Shown here: positions 10,562 to 21,988 of the stretch, in pieces
How positions within the stretch are numbered: position 1 is the first letter of the stretch
Layout of the letters: each line of letters opens with the position of its first letter
NCBI RefSeq assembly: GCF_963422355.1
Contig: NC_085092.1
Location: forward strand, 3,288,771-3,352,770
Direction: 5' to 3'
DNA: 64,000 nucleotides
DNA from: Corticium candelabrum
Lineage: Eukaryota > Porifera > Homoscleromorpha > Homosclerophorida > Plakinidae
The notes under the pieces: model-generated
The model's input: the letters and a program-made list of their open reading frames with translations, nothing else
Databases searched by the model: none
What the model was told of the DNA's origin: nothing
Translations under genes and position numbers: made by a program

Positions 10562-12757
10562 CCCGGATTCGAGAAGTGTGCCTTCAACGGAAGTGTGCTG
10601 CAGTGATACGTATGGCTTCGTCCGATCTTCACGACAATCCCCATCAACCTATATCTTTCACCTTTCCCAAGCGCTCATTTGGGAAGATGGCGACAGTTAT
10701 GAGGTCATTTCAAGCTTTCTGGTTTGACAAATGGACAGGGATCCACTACAGCAAGTATAACAACACTGCTTTATGTCATGTTTTCACGAAGGCATAGCAA
10801 CAAGGAAAGCTCCAGGGTTCCAAGAAGATTTGGCATTTATAAGGAATGGATTCAGCAACTGGAAAGATGCTGCAGAGGGATTTTGCTGCCACGAGAAGAG
10901 TCAGTGCCATCAAGATGCAGTGCAGATGATAATCGTTTTCCCCACACTGTACGTGACGTTGGCGAATCACTATCCATGGCACATGATCAAAGTAAAGTAA
11001 AGAACCGGAAGTCTCTTGTCAATATCCTTCAAAACGTAAAGTTCCTGGGCAGACAAGGCCTTGCCTTAGTGGCCACGACTATAGAGAAAGAAACTTCGTG
11101 CAGCTCTTTAAACTTAGGGAATTAGACAATCCAGAAATGAGTGGCTGGTTGGAGAAGACAAAAGACAAGTATGTATGTCTACAAGTCCAGAATGAAATGC
11201 TGCAGATGACGTCTTTGAGCAACCTTTGATCCATCACTGCCAATCTTCACTCCTCTGATTGCTTTGCTGTCATGGAAGATGAGTGCACTGACACGTCAAA
11301 CAAGGAACAGCCGGCTATCTGTTATTGTTGGGTTACTACTGATTTTGAAGTTCATGAGGAGTTTGTTGGACTTTACGAGATTGATGACATCTCAGCTAAT
11401 ACAATGTGCAATCTCTGCAAGACTGCCTAATTTGCATGAATCTGCAATGGAACCGATGTAGAGGGCAATGTTATGATGGTGCCAGCAACATGGCTGGATC
11501 TAGGAATGGTGTTGCCACACAAATTCTCACTAGAGAGCCCAGAGCTCTGTATACACATTGTTATGGGCATTTCCTCAATTTGGCAATGTGTGATACCATT
11601 AAACAATGCAAGTTGACCAGAGATGCCGTGGATTTTACTCACGAAATCAGCAAGTTGGTGAAGTTCTTGCCTAAGTAAAATGCACAGTTTGACAAACTTA
11701 AGCAAGAGTTGTCGCCAGATCTCCCAGGTTTTAGGGTACTTTGTCCCACACGCTGGACTGTGCGGGCAAAAACCTTACAGAGCGTACAGGATTATTGTGT
11801 GTTACAAGAGCTCTGGGATTTAGTCCTTGATGGAAATGGCAATCCTGACTTCAGAGCATGTGTGACCGGTGTTAGAGCCCAGATGGAATCATTCGACTAC
11901 TATTTGGCATCAGTGTTGCTAAATTAGTTCTCGATCATGACGATAACTTGTTATTGGCTCTCCAAGGCACTGCCATGTCTGCAGCTGAAGGCCAGCGTTT
12001 GGCATCTTTGACCGCCAAAACTCTTGCCAAGATGTACACTGCCGAAAGCTTCGCTCTATTTTGGGATTTGTTAAAGAAGACCCTGGGTACACTTCATGTA
12101 AATGAGCCCAGACTCTCTCGCTGTCGGAGAGCGCCTCGGCGGTTAGACACAGGTAATGGATCAGAATATTTCCCAGTAAGGGTGGAAGACCACTGCCGTC
12201 AGATTTATTTTGAAGTCGTAGACTATGCTATCTCTTCCATCAATGCGAGGTTTGATCAACCTGGGTATGCAATGAACCGCCAACTGGAAGACCTCCTCCT
12301 GAAAACAGTGCATGCAGAAGATGCCAGCAACGAATTCAGGTCAGTGACAGACTACTATGGTTATGACTTCACCCCAGATCGCCTGTCAGTGCAGTTGACA
12401 TCACTACTGGCACAATTTGATGGAAGTAAAGAACTGTGGCTCCATGATATCTAGACTTATGTAAAAGAGTTTCCTTCTGTGGAACGTGTCATCTTTTCAG
12501 AAGTGTTGAAAGTTCTTAGGCTCATCTTAGTTAACCCTGCCACCAACGCCATCAGTGAGCGTTCCTTTTCAGCCATGTGCAGGTTGAAGACATATTTACG
12601 TTCTACAATGGGCCAGACTCGACTAAATGCAGTGATGTTGCTTCATGTGCACAAGGAAAAGACTGACCTACTGTCAATTATAGACCTCGCAAACACATTT
12701 GCCAGTAGTAATGAAGACAGAAAGAGTGTTTTTGGCACCTCTGGGAAGGATGTGTAA
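10562..12757 (+). pseudogene. hAT transposase, ZMYM1/TTF-type, decayed
   Basis: Domains occur in family order. First is a TTF-type zinc finger region (FPKRSFGKM, then FQAFWFDKW, about 10660-10790) with HEKSQCHQDAV near 10893. Next is the DUF4371-like and catalytic core with MEDECTDTSNKEQPA (about 11273) and RGQCYDGASNMAGSRNG (about 11460). Then comes PTRWTVRA (about 11748). Last is the C-terminal hAT dimerisation region, NPATNAISERSFSAM (about 12532), through LRSTMGQTRLNAVMLLHVHK. The transposase cuts and pastes hAT elements. At least six frameshifts or stops break the frame (near 10797, 11229, 11430, 11675, 11925, 12452). Terminal inverted repeats were not located with confidence. Similar proteins were domesticated as ZMYM1 in vertebrates, but this copy looks like a dead transposon. 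Confidence 0.88.
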
Positions 12758-12770
12758 GCACTAATTGGTG

Positions 12771-12849
<79 letters not shown>

Positions 12850-13075
12850 GTGTCTGTGTCTGTGTCTGTGTCTGTGTCTGTGTCTGTGTCCGTGTTTGTA
12901 TCTTCGGGATGCCGATGATCTTGCTGCTTGGATAAGCGCTATTATGCTGCATTGCCAAAACCCATAGTTAGCATGGTAGAATCAAGGTTCAAGGTGTGTA
13001 TGTGTCTGTGTGTGTCTGTGTGTGTGTGTGTCTGTGTGTCTTTGTGTCTTTGTGTCTTTGTGTCTTTGTGTCTTA
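12771..13075 (+). repeat. Mixed TG / TGTGTC / TTTGTGTC repeats
   Basis: (TG)n with scattered GCGTG units runs from 12771 to about 12850, followed by (TGTGTC)n to about 12890. After a unique 90-bp stretch, TGTGTC and TTTGTGTC hexamer and octamer repeats fill 12993-13075. The tracts begin 14 bp after the hAT stop codon. Confidence 0.95.
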
Positions 13076-13121
13076 ATTGTTACAGTAGTGTGTACCTATT
13101 GTAGACGATCCTTGTTTATAG

Positions 13122-13226
13122 TCGAGTGCAAGAAGTAAAGAGAGAGACTGGTGTTGCATTTTTGTTCGAGAAGGCAGCTACACTGTCTGAAATTGATCAC
13201 TTGCATCTGGCCTTCCAATCAGCAAG
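13122..13226 (+). other. Orphan exon-like segment
   Basis: Between a TTTATAG acceptor and a GTAAAA donor, the frame is open for 35 codons (VQEVKRETGVAFLFEKA, then LSEIDHLHLAFQ). It looks like genuine protein sequence, mixed charged and aliphatic, but I do not recognise it. It could be a host exon left next to the hAT element, possibly joined to the pieces at 9563-9773. The following 13227-13634 shows nothing further. Confidence 0.3.
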
Positions 13227-13634
13227 GTAAAAATATATGTTAGTAGTTTTTGTGTGCGAATTGTGAACCTATTATGTAAATGGTTTACATTTAACTGATT
13301 ATGTGAGATAAGGAAGTTGTTTATGCAGTCAGTCTTGTTTGTGGAGAGTCTTTGTTGGTATGCTTGTATACATGTTACTTCTTGTGTTACTCCTTCAAGG
13401 GAACTGCAACTGTAATTGTTGCGATAAGAAATGTATTATTTATTATTAATTAAAAATAAGAAAAAGTTTCAGATTTATGTGTGTTTATTTCCTTAATTAA
13501 GTCACTGAACTTGCATGAATATGAATGACCCCAAGCACTGTGATTGGTCAGATCAAGGGTAAGTACCGAATAATCCATTATTTCTATGGTCTTAAATTAC
13601 TGCATTTTGAGAATTTAGACAAAAGTTTTAATTA

Positions 13635-14463
13635 GGGTAGGTGTTTCTAATTGTGGACACTCCCCGGTAATTTGAGTTACAAATGCTGTTTCTCTGGTAA
13701 CCTGCAACCTAGAGAGAGGGAAAATGTCCGATGTATGCACCAATGTCTAAGCTTTGGAACAATACTTGTACGACTAGAATTGCACAACGTCTGCTAGCGC
13801 ACTAGCGAAATATACGGGATAACGTCTGTGAACAGCCCAAACGGGGGTTGATTGTCTTCACTGCTACTAGACCTGGGAACAATAAGACACAGAATGAAAA
13901 CCTGCAAACTCACCTAGGATAGGTGGAAGGTCAAAACTACCTAGTCTGATATCAATAATCAGCTCCACCAGCAGTGCAATAAAAGATGCTAGAACACAGT
14001 TTACAGTTCAGACGTTCATCTAAACATGATTGATCGTCTCCTGCATTGTATTGTAAACAGAACATGGTTTTTGCAAAATTTGAAAGGCACGATGCCATTT
14101 TACACAGAGGTGATACACCACAGAACATGGTTTTGATTGTGGCCCAAAATACCAGCTAGTGAGGCAACCATTCAGGTATCTAGTCCAGCTGTTACTCAGG
14201 CTCAGTCGCTTTCTGTAACAGAGAAAAAATGTCCACAATTAGGATACACCCTGCGTCCAGGCTGTTTACAGACGTTATCCCGTCTATTGTGCTAGTGCGG
14301 TAGCTGACTTTGTGCGATTCTAGTCGTACAGGTACCGTTACGAAGCCTAGACATTGGTGCGTATATGGGACATGTTTCACTGTCTCTTCATGCAGGCTAC
14401 CAGAGAAAACAGCGATTGTAACTCAAATTACCGGGGAATGTCCACAAATAGGTACACCTACCC
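13635..14463. mobile_element. MITE with ~210-bp terminal inverted repeats
   Basis: The termini GGGTAGGTG and CACCTACCC are inverted complements. The match continues inward for about 210 bp on each side (13635-13845 and about 14250-14463), including CCCCGGTAATTTGAGTTAC. TA dinucleotides flank both ends, as expected for a Tc1/mariner-like target duplication. The 400-bp centre repeats ACAGAACATGGTTTT and has no transposase. It is a non-autonomous element whose mobilising partner cannot be told from here. Confidence 0.75.
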
Positions 14464-14859
14464 TACAGCGTGGCGTCATCTCTGTCTTCACCAATGGAAA
14501 TTTCTTCCGAGGCAAAAAAACACATCAAAAACATCGACAGGCATTGTTTCTGACTCAAAAGTCTTCCTCGAAATCCGCTGAAGTCACGGTAACAAGGCTA
14601 GACCGCCCAGACATCGTGTTGGCAAAAATTCTTACGAAGCCGCTGCGCCGCTAAAATATTGCCCGTGTGCGAAGACTCGCCCAAATTATGCGTCTAATTC
14701 TAATGGCTAAAAATATTTTGATTGGCTTATCCAACGACGACGAAGTCACATGGCCGGAATCCGACCTCTGACGTAAGAGGGTGCGACGTTGAAGAAACAG
14801 CACTATCTAGTGAATCCTAGAGCGTAGACAGCTCAAAGTAGGTTCATTCGATAGACAAT

Positions 14860-15702
14860 TTAGATAGACAACATTTGGCAAAATGGTTGTACTTGCCACA
14901 TTGTCGGCACTGTTTGCCTTTTGCAGGACAGGTTTTACTGCCTGTAGAGTGGTCAGAAAATCCTCAATTACCACACAGATTTGCCTCTGCTTAACCGAGT
15001 GGTGCTCAAGAGACTGCACTTGCTTTTGCCGTTTTGTCTGATTGACACCTCGTGGATGGAATTCCCAAGGGAACCTTCTGACAAACTTGACGGGTGTACC
15101 TGTTTGGAATATTCTAAGGATTCACCCACAGTCCTAGCCATCTGTTATGCTTCCAACAAAGCATTTTCTATCTGGCTGGCCAATTCAATGACTTTTGCAA
15201 ATGACAGCTCACTCCATTCCAACAAAAGTTTTTTCTAACCTTAGGAATGTTAGTTGGTCTGTCGCCATGTCATTCTCCATAGTTCCAAACGTACACTTCC
15301 TTGCTAATTGTCTCAAGCATGCCACATATTCTCGAATCGATTCCCTATATATTGTTGTTGCCTTTGTCGGAATCTGAACCGACCTACTGCTATGTTTGTG
15401 TGAGACCCAAAATGGTCACCCAAAGACTTCATGGCTGCCTCATATGTGTCTGATGTCACATCCAATGAAGTGAAAACTTGCTGTCTCTCAATTCCTAGAC
15501 AATGGACCAATACTGACCTTTTCCTGGAATCCGGAAGAGCTGAAAGACCCGAAAGACCCGTTGCATCTAAATACGTTGTAAAACTTGCAATCCAGTCTTC
15601 CCATTCAACCGGTGGCTGTCCTACAAGTGCCCAAAAAGGAAACGGTGGGATCAAACCTGTTCCAGTGCATGCCATATATCCTGGGTTCTGCTCTTGCTTC
15701 AT
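14860..15702 (-). pseudogene. Retrotransposon Gag remnant
   Basis: On the minus strand, the segment from 15702 to 15313 is open for 129 codons with WEDWIASFTTYLDATGL and FRFRQRQQQY, typical of a Ty3/gypsy-type Gag core. Further downstream, in shifting frames, a CCHC zinc knuckle (CRQCGKYNHFAKCC, about 14925-14885) marks the nucleic-acid-binding end. Stops and frameshifts separate the parts. No protease, polymerase or LTR was found next to it, so this is an isolated fragment. Confidence 0.7.
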
Positions 15703-15924
15703 CCATCCTCATCGCCAAAATGTTATGTTTGTAGAGATAGCCACGCATGTAACACACACGTATAACACGACTCTGTTAGTTATTCTAAAATCAAAACAGG
15801 ACAACTCAATACTGGTCCGTGAATGACTGACTGCTAATGCACGCTACCACTATAACTCTGAACCCACACCACACTAACGCGTAATGAAAACGTAATAACA
15901 AGTTAGAAGTTAGATTTAAATGCA

Positions 15925-17920
15925 CATACTTTTGCGTGTTGATGTTCCGGCCTTGTAAATTCAACAGGGATATGCTTGCAGTGAGAATTTGTAGCTCATC
16001 ATGTTTAGTGAAACAGCAGGGCTAAGCCTCTTTGAAGCTGCTTGTATCAGCGCGTGGGTAGGTTGTGTAGAGATCTGCATTGATCTTATGCGACAACTAG
16101 CTATAGTGAAACCAGTTAGTGAAACTAGGTGCAGACGACCACCGCACTACAGAGTCTGTTTGTAAAATGTTGCTGTTGATCGAGATTGTGTGAGGTGAAT
16201 GGATGGCCAGTTGGAAGTGCGAGTTGAAAATGGGGATGCTAAAGCTAACAAACTTAGAAATCGAAAATAAGAATACAATCTTAAAAATTAAAATTTGATA
16301 TGTAAAAACTTAATTTAAATTTAAATTTTAAAAATTAGAAATGAGGCATTTTAAAAACTGTATTGTAAAATTAAAATTAGAAATGAGAAAATTAGAAATG
16401 CAAATATTAAAATGACCAATTGAATGGCCCACTTACTCACTGACCAGATCACCACACCTAGCTAGAGCGATCGCCAGTATATTGCATGTAAACAATGTGC
16501 CGCACCATTCTTAGACATTGAAAAACTACAATGCAGCAATTTGTCTGATCTTTACTGTTCGATAGCAATTTAATTAATGCTTGTCTGATACTGGGCAATA
16601 TTAAAGATTAATTTTAGAACATATCTGAATCCATACATATCTCCTGTATTCGATTGCGGTATGTGCTGCAACAAATTAACGTTGGTTGAAAGTGAGTGTA
16701 CCTGCCTATCTTTGGCCTAAAAACCGAAACACGGGAAGCGCAAAGCTAAATAAGAGAGAAACACATGTGTACCATCTTTCTTTCAAGTAGATCGATAGTA
16801 GCCACGTACCAGACCCTCTCACGCCGTCATGCCCGGTTCCGTATAACATGACAATGCCGGAGAGGGTCTGGGATCATACCGTCTACTTTCTTCACCTAGT
16901 GTCACCCCACGTCATCTAAGTGTCACCCCACGTCACCAATGTCAACACTCTTATGCTCTTAGTTAATTATGAAGCTATCCTTCCATCAAAGTTATGCTAG
17001 CTGTGATATCTGATTGCATACATTCACTGTTTACATTTTGTTCCTGTACAGCTGCATGAGAAGAGACCCACCTTGCCGCATGGAAAGAGCTTCATTCACA
17101 GCGGGAGCTCGATCTTGAGTTCGATTTACGTTATCTGAAGCTGTGAGGTCCAATGTGATTCGATCAGCAGTCTAGGTAGCTTGGACTAGGGATGCACTAG
17201 TCGCCGCTCTATTACTGTGCTAGGCTACGAGAACAATACAAATCGGGAAGCTCGAGTATGATTCGGGAACATTTGGAGCCTGGCAGAGCGTGCTGTCAGA
17301 CACGGTGTTGACTTTCGCTCTAGAGTCTCTTGGAGAGGAAGTTCTCTTTCCCAGAAAGGTTGGCAAATACGTAAGAGCTTGCATAGGGACAGTATACCAA
17401 CACTGAAAGGAAACAAGTTGAGTACGAATGGGAGGTCAAGTCTGTTGCAAGACATTCCGTGTGACACATGGGAATAACTATTAGACTAATCGTATTAGTA
17501 GCCTGAGGCTTGGTGAAATACGAGCTAGTTTGATCATTTAATAGCATAAACGGTAGGCGGTATGATTCCAGACCCTCTCCGGCGTTGTCGTGTTATACGT
17601 GATCCGGGCATGACGGTGTGAGAGGGTCTGGTAAGAGGCTAATCGATAGCATATCCATTGTTTTCAACTCATGCTTCCAATTGCCGCTTCACCACGCACA
17701 ATATCAACAGAAACGTTTTACAAACAGACGCTGATGGAGAAACACTAAGCTGTGTAGTGCTTTGGTCGCCTAGTTTACCTAGATTGAGATAGAAGCAGCT
17801 TCGAAAAGCTTATCCATGTTTTTTCATTGAATGAACATGATGTTGAGCTACAAATTCTCACTGCTGACGTGCCGCAGTTGAAGCGCAAGGTCTGAAACAT
17901 CAACACGTGAAGGTATGTGC
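15925..17920. mobile_element. Large inverted-repeat element hosting a nested MITE
   Basis: The arm at about 15925-16245 is an inverted, diverged copy of about 17655-17920. Shared words include GAGCTACAAATTCTCACTGC (inverted on the left) and TTTTACAAACAGAC. The arms enclose an AT-rich stretch (16255-16430, repeated AAATTAGAAATG) and the 823-bp MITE at 16809-17631. No transposase is visible. The exact ends and target duplications could not be fixed. The 222 bp before it (15703-15924) show nothing. Confidence 0.6.
16809..17631. mobile_element. MITE with double-hairpin ends (CCAGACCCTCTC)
   Basis: Each end is a module of about 63 bp that itself starts with CCAGACCCTCTC and ends with its complement. 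The right module is the inverse of the left, and the match extends about 20 bp further inward (ATCATACCG). TA dinucleotides flank both outer ends. So each end can fold on itself and also pair with the other end. The centre (about 650 bp) has no transposase. Confidence 0.78.
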
Positions 17921-18261
17921 ATAAGTATGTGCGCATGCGTTTGACACCGCCAAAGTCCCCGTTCCTTAGTCTGCAGTCTGCGTTTTACAGCAACCCGCCT
18001 TCTCTAGATTAATTTCATTTGTTCACGAACGATGACGATGCGTAGGACATGCATGGTGATTAGGGTGAGCGACCGCTTTCTTCAAGACCCATTCCGTTGG
18101 TATAGCGTATGAGGGCAGACATGTATGTAGATTAATTAATTTTATAGGACACTAGCACTGAAATAAATTCTTGCCAATGACTCATTGAGCACAAAGTTTT
18201 CGGGCTACAGCCACCATCTATTGGTCTCCGCACTTACTGTTTGCTTATAAGATCAATTTAA
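17921..18261. other. Unassigned stretch between inverted-repeat element and copy 2
   Basis: No coding frame or repeat was recognised. It forms the junction where copy 2 loses similarity to the Death exon. Confidence 0.35.
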
Positions 18262-19059
18262 CGTCTTATAATTTTGCTGTGTTGTTTCTGATAAATCAGG
18301 AAACCAAATTAGCTAGACCATACACACAGATTATCATTCAATACATGCTGCAATTATCATAAACAAGTATTAACCAACTTAAGGGTTGCTACAGCATTTC
18401 CAGTTTACTAGATGCCATATCTTGAAAGCAGTATTATATAGAAGTTACTTAACTTGTGGTCACATTCTCAACTCAACCTTGAGAATGTATTATTGAAGAC
18501 AGCAAAATATCACTACATTTGATAAACCCAATTCTATGATTTGGTACATATCAGCTATCTATAGTTTTCTACAATTTGTACAAAGCGTCAATCAAGAACA
18601 GATACTTTTAAGTGGTGAAACCGAACTACAAACTATTACATCTATTAGCTATGTTAGTAATTTGCCTTGACTATAATAAATATAATGGTTTGTTGCATGT
18701 TTGGGTGTTTATTCCACAGTTGCTAAGATTCCTTTTCTCATTATATTACACTCCTACCATAGCAACCCAACCGCATGTTGTATATTTACTGGTCAATAAT
18801 TGTATATTGCCCGGTCAATACCTGTATACCGCTTACTGACATAAAACACAACTAAATTAAAACAAAAAAATATCAAAACAAAAACAAATTAGCAATCAAT
18901 ACATGGGCGTACCTATTTTAGACTACAAGCATATTCTTTACAAATGAAAAATGGATTCTCTCTTTCCGTTTCAGATGGCTGTTCAACCTGGACTACTTCA
19001 TATCTCTCCCGACTCCTTGACTCCTTGACTTCTGCGTCAGTGTAATCTGTGTGTGTGCA

Positions 19060-19392
19060 TGGCCATTATCCAAAACTTTGCGTGCTGCCATTTGCTGCAA
19101 TTCAGATGGCTCTTGGTATTATCTCAGTGCTTGCAGTGTTTTGTGGCCGGCTCTGCCTTGAATGACATCTTCAGGAACTCCCGCTTGAAACAGCCTTGTT
19201 GCACTAGTAGCTCGAAGAATGTGGTTGGTTTGAACTGGAAGACCAGCTTCAGCTGTCATCACTTTCATCATTGTAGCCAAAGTGTTACAACCGATTACTT
19301 GCTTTGAATACCAAGGACCAAATGAAGGTGTAGATAACAAAGGTTTATAATAGAAGGCTTGTCGGGGAAAATCCTGTTGGCAACTTACTTAG
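19060..19392 (-). pseudogene. Crypton-type tyrosine recombinase C-terminal fragment
   Basis: On the minus strand the frame reads FPRQAFYYKPL, WYSKQVIGCNTLATMM, LRATSATRLFQAGVPE and IQGRAGHKTLQALR. The pattern R...GHxxLxxLxxY is the catalytic C-terminal half of a tyrosine recombinase, and the NHxLRAT...FxAGVPE wording is that of the DUF3504/Crypton group. A TAA replaces the codon just before the expected catalytic Tyr (TAA TAC), and the sequence continues to YQEPSELQQMAARKVL. Upstream, on the same strand near 19760-19830, the reading LLKRRVQQGYNLQ may be another piece. Crypton elements move as circles by site-specific recombination; this one is dead. Confidence 0.75.
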
Positions 19393-20122
19393 ATATAGAG
19401 ATCCAAAATTTTTACGTGGCAACGGTCACCAGCTTCTTCATTAGCGTATCTGATAAACCACAAACCACAAAATGCTATTACCTTACAGAGTCACGTTGGA
19501 GCTTGACTATAATTTACCTTGTGACTTTTTGGTTTGGATACTGTAAATCACTTAGTCCACCACTGATTTTTGGATTGTGCTCAACGTAAATGTAACAAGA
19601 CTTCTGACAGTCTGTCTGTGGTTTGGCCTAGCTGTGAATCCTTTGTTAAGAGAAAGTCTGTCTGTCAGTACCTGCTCTTCTTGTGGAGCATCCTTGTTTT
19701 GATTACTTCTCCATACTTCAAATATTTGCATCTCCCAACTGTTGCAGGCAGTCGTGTCCTTGCAAATTGTACCCTTGCTGTACTCTTCTTTTCAGCAAAT
19801 CTGCTGTCAAGCTGGCTAATACTAGTGGCATGCTTTTTGAAACCAATGCGTCTTATCTGTCGTTGTCGTCATCCTGGTCATTATTACGGTCTTCTTTCTG
19901 ATCCCACATCACGATGGCAAAACACGTGGATAATGTACTGTACTAATACTTTGAGCACATGGCCTTATGGGGCTGACGTGCACTCAACAACACTTCACAG
20001 CTGTCAAAATGTGGTTGTTTGACATAAAACTTTAGCAGTCATTGCAATACACAACCACTCTAATTCAACTTGAATAATCTATGAACTCTAATTACAGTAG
20101 GATGTTAAACATGCAACAAATA

Positions 20123-20286
20123 GGTTAATGCATGGTAGGGTCAACGATATCCAGTTTATTGACCGTGGTGTTTTCGAGGCTTTCTCCTCGATAATTAGCT
20201 CGGCTTCGCCTCGGCTAATTATCTCGGGAAGCCTCTCAAGACCCCGGTCAATAAACTGGATATCGTCTTCCTACCATGCATTAACA
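20123..20286. mobile_element. 164-bp near-perfect palindrome
   Basis: It starts with TTAATGCATGGTAGG and ends with CCTACCATGCATTAA. Internal arms also pair (GATATCCAGTTTATTGACCG with its complement), and the middle repeats GAGCTCGG/GCCTCGG-type words. It can form one long hairpin. It fits a foldback MITE. The flanking TTAA-like ends are part of the palindrome, so a target duplication cannot be separated. Confidence 0.75.
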
Positions 20287-20522
20287 TATATTTGTAGTTG
20301 GTTTCACAACTTGTATCAAAAACTTTGATAAAAGGCACGCTATATACTATAGTATCTGTTCTTGATTGATGCTTTGGTACAAATTGTAGAAAACTTGACG
20401 GGAATCATAGCTGATTAATTAACATACTTATTAAACAGAAACACCCAATATCAAAAGCTTAACAAATAGCAATGTAATAGTACACGATTCAATACAATAT
20501 AATATCAAACAATCACACTTAC

Positions 20523-21296
20523 CTGATTTGCTCGAGTCGCTAAATCAAATATCCAAGGAAGGAAACTGCTTTTGTGGCACAAGCTCATTCTTCTGGTTTG
20601 TCAATAATTTTTAATGTTGATATTCATCGATGCATACCAGAGAGTCGTCATATATTAGTATCGTCTTCAGTTTTATTTGCAAGAGATTTGACACAAACAG
20701 TAAACTTGAAGCCATCTAGCCTTCTTTTCTTGACCTCATTTAGCTATGTTCATACGATTGAATAAGAAACTGCTACATTGTTGTTTCAGTTCATTCATAA
20801 GAATTTTGCCATCTGGAAAATACATGCAGTAGCAACCAAAGTCCATGGCAAACCAGCTCCAGATCAAGCTCAAGATCATCATTTACATGAAATTAAGACA
20901 GCATAGCGTCTTTTCAGCTGAAGACAATTGGCATATTCACTGACACAACGAGACGTACACTACGCGAAAGCAGGAGTCACATCAAACCCCTCAGGACGAA
21001 AGATGAGAGTTGGAGGAAATTGAGTTGAACTAGCTATTACCTGCATACCATTTCAACTTGTTATCATATTTCTGTTCCAACAAGCAACTAACACAGACAC
21101 AGAATGACTGTCCAACCTTCACGACAGCCTCTGACATCTTAGGTGACGTGATGATAGGACAAATGATGTTGAATAGATGCAGTACTTGAACGATGGACTC
21201 AGAGTGGCTTTTCTTGGCACCTTTCTGGAGTAACAGATAGCAAGCCAATGACCATGACATTATTCCTTCTTTCTTTAATCTCATCAGATCGATCAT
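20523..21296 (-). pseudogene. COR-domain fragment, copy 2
   Basis: The minus-strand reading LMRLKKEGIMSWSLACYLLL, then HLFNIICPIITSPKMSEAVV, then SCLLEQKYDNKLKWY matches the second half of COR in copies 1 and 3. Later pieces (LNEVKKRRLDGFKFTVCVK) follow after frameshifts, up to a GTAAGTG donor at 20522. The upstream half of COR and all of Roc are missing. An OTU-domain sequence abuts the first COR codons instead. It is non-functional as written. Confidence 0.75.
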
Positions 21297-21760
21297 TTGT
21301 GAAGGTATTCAAATGATTCGTTTAACAATCGGGCATTTGCTAGTACCCAGATATGGTGGATACTGCACCATCTACCATCTAGCACTGTCTTCTTTTCTTC
21401 CTCCACCAATGCTCTCGACAGGCTCTCTTCTAATGTATAACTGCCACAATCCATTGTAGAAGTAAACGTGTCCGAAGTATCATCATGCAGCATGAAGGCC
21501 ACTAGCAGGTTAGATGTTTTCATATTACAGGCACAGAATTTTGCCTTTGCAACAATGGAAGAAGCAATAGATATGGCATTGTGTTGTAGTTCCTGAGCTA
21601 CTTGCTTTCGAAGCTTGACATGCTCACCTTCAGTGCACCCAGTCAATGCCAGTGATGCACCACGGAAGAAGCAGTTGCCATCCCCTGCAACCTCGAATGG
21701 TTGGTGAGTTAATGGAGCATCAGCTGGATACAACTGAGCAGCGACTAGATCTACTTGCAG
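21290..21760 (-). CDS. OTU-type cysteine protease domain, partial
   Basis: About 150 codons are open on the minus strand, with YPADAPLTHQPFEVAGDGNC followed by FFRGASLALTG and HVKLRKQVAQEL. DGNCFFR is the catalytic Asp/Cys signature of OTU deubiquitinases, and the usual helix after it is present. The C-terminal His-containing segment of the family is not seen clearly. The frame ends with WVLANARLLNESFEYLHK, then a stop, and COR sequence follows at once. OTU domains of this kind are carried by some transposons as well as by host genes. Its place at a rearrangement breakpoint suggests that it arrived with an insertion. No start codon is evident; the reading extends upstream to about 21757. Confidence 0.65.
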
Positions 21761-21988
21761 ACATACTCAATCCACAGTCAGACAATTGCAAAAGCCAGAC
21801 GTACATGTATAGCTGCTGTACTTTTGCTGTACTTTCAATGTCAATCATGAAAACTGTTCTAAATGGTGTAACCATAGCAAGGTGTGAAATAGATATCTGT
21901 CACTGGGAACCTTGAAAAATCTAAAGTAAAAATCTGCTACATTGAGAATATTTTGGCAATGGAAGGTCATATGTCATCTAGCTAAGAC

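Larger units (their letters stand above)
18545..20405. repeat. Inverted pair of ~110-bp repeats inside copy 2
   Basis: The segment at about 18545-18640 (CAATCAAGAACAGATAC, AACTACAAAC) and the segment at about 20288-20400 (GTTGGTTTCACAA, AGTATCTGTTCTTGATTG) are inverted complements. Both match the same single site in copy 1 (about 2905-3015). They bound the Crypton remnant and the palindrome. This looks like an insertion accompanied by a local inversion or duplication. Confidence 0.6.

Noticed and set aside
14020-14654. Open frames around and inside the MITE (for example 14310-14654)
   Set aside because: They overlap inverted-repeat arms and show no domain pattern.
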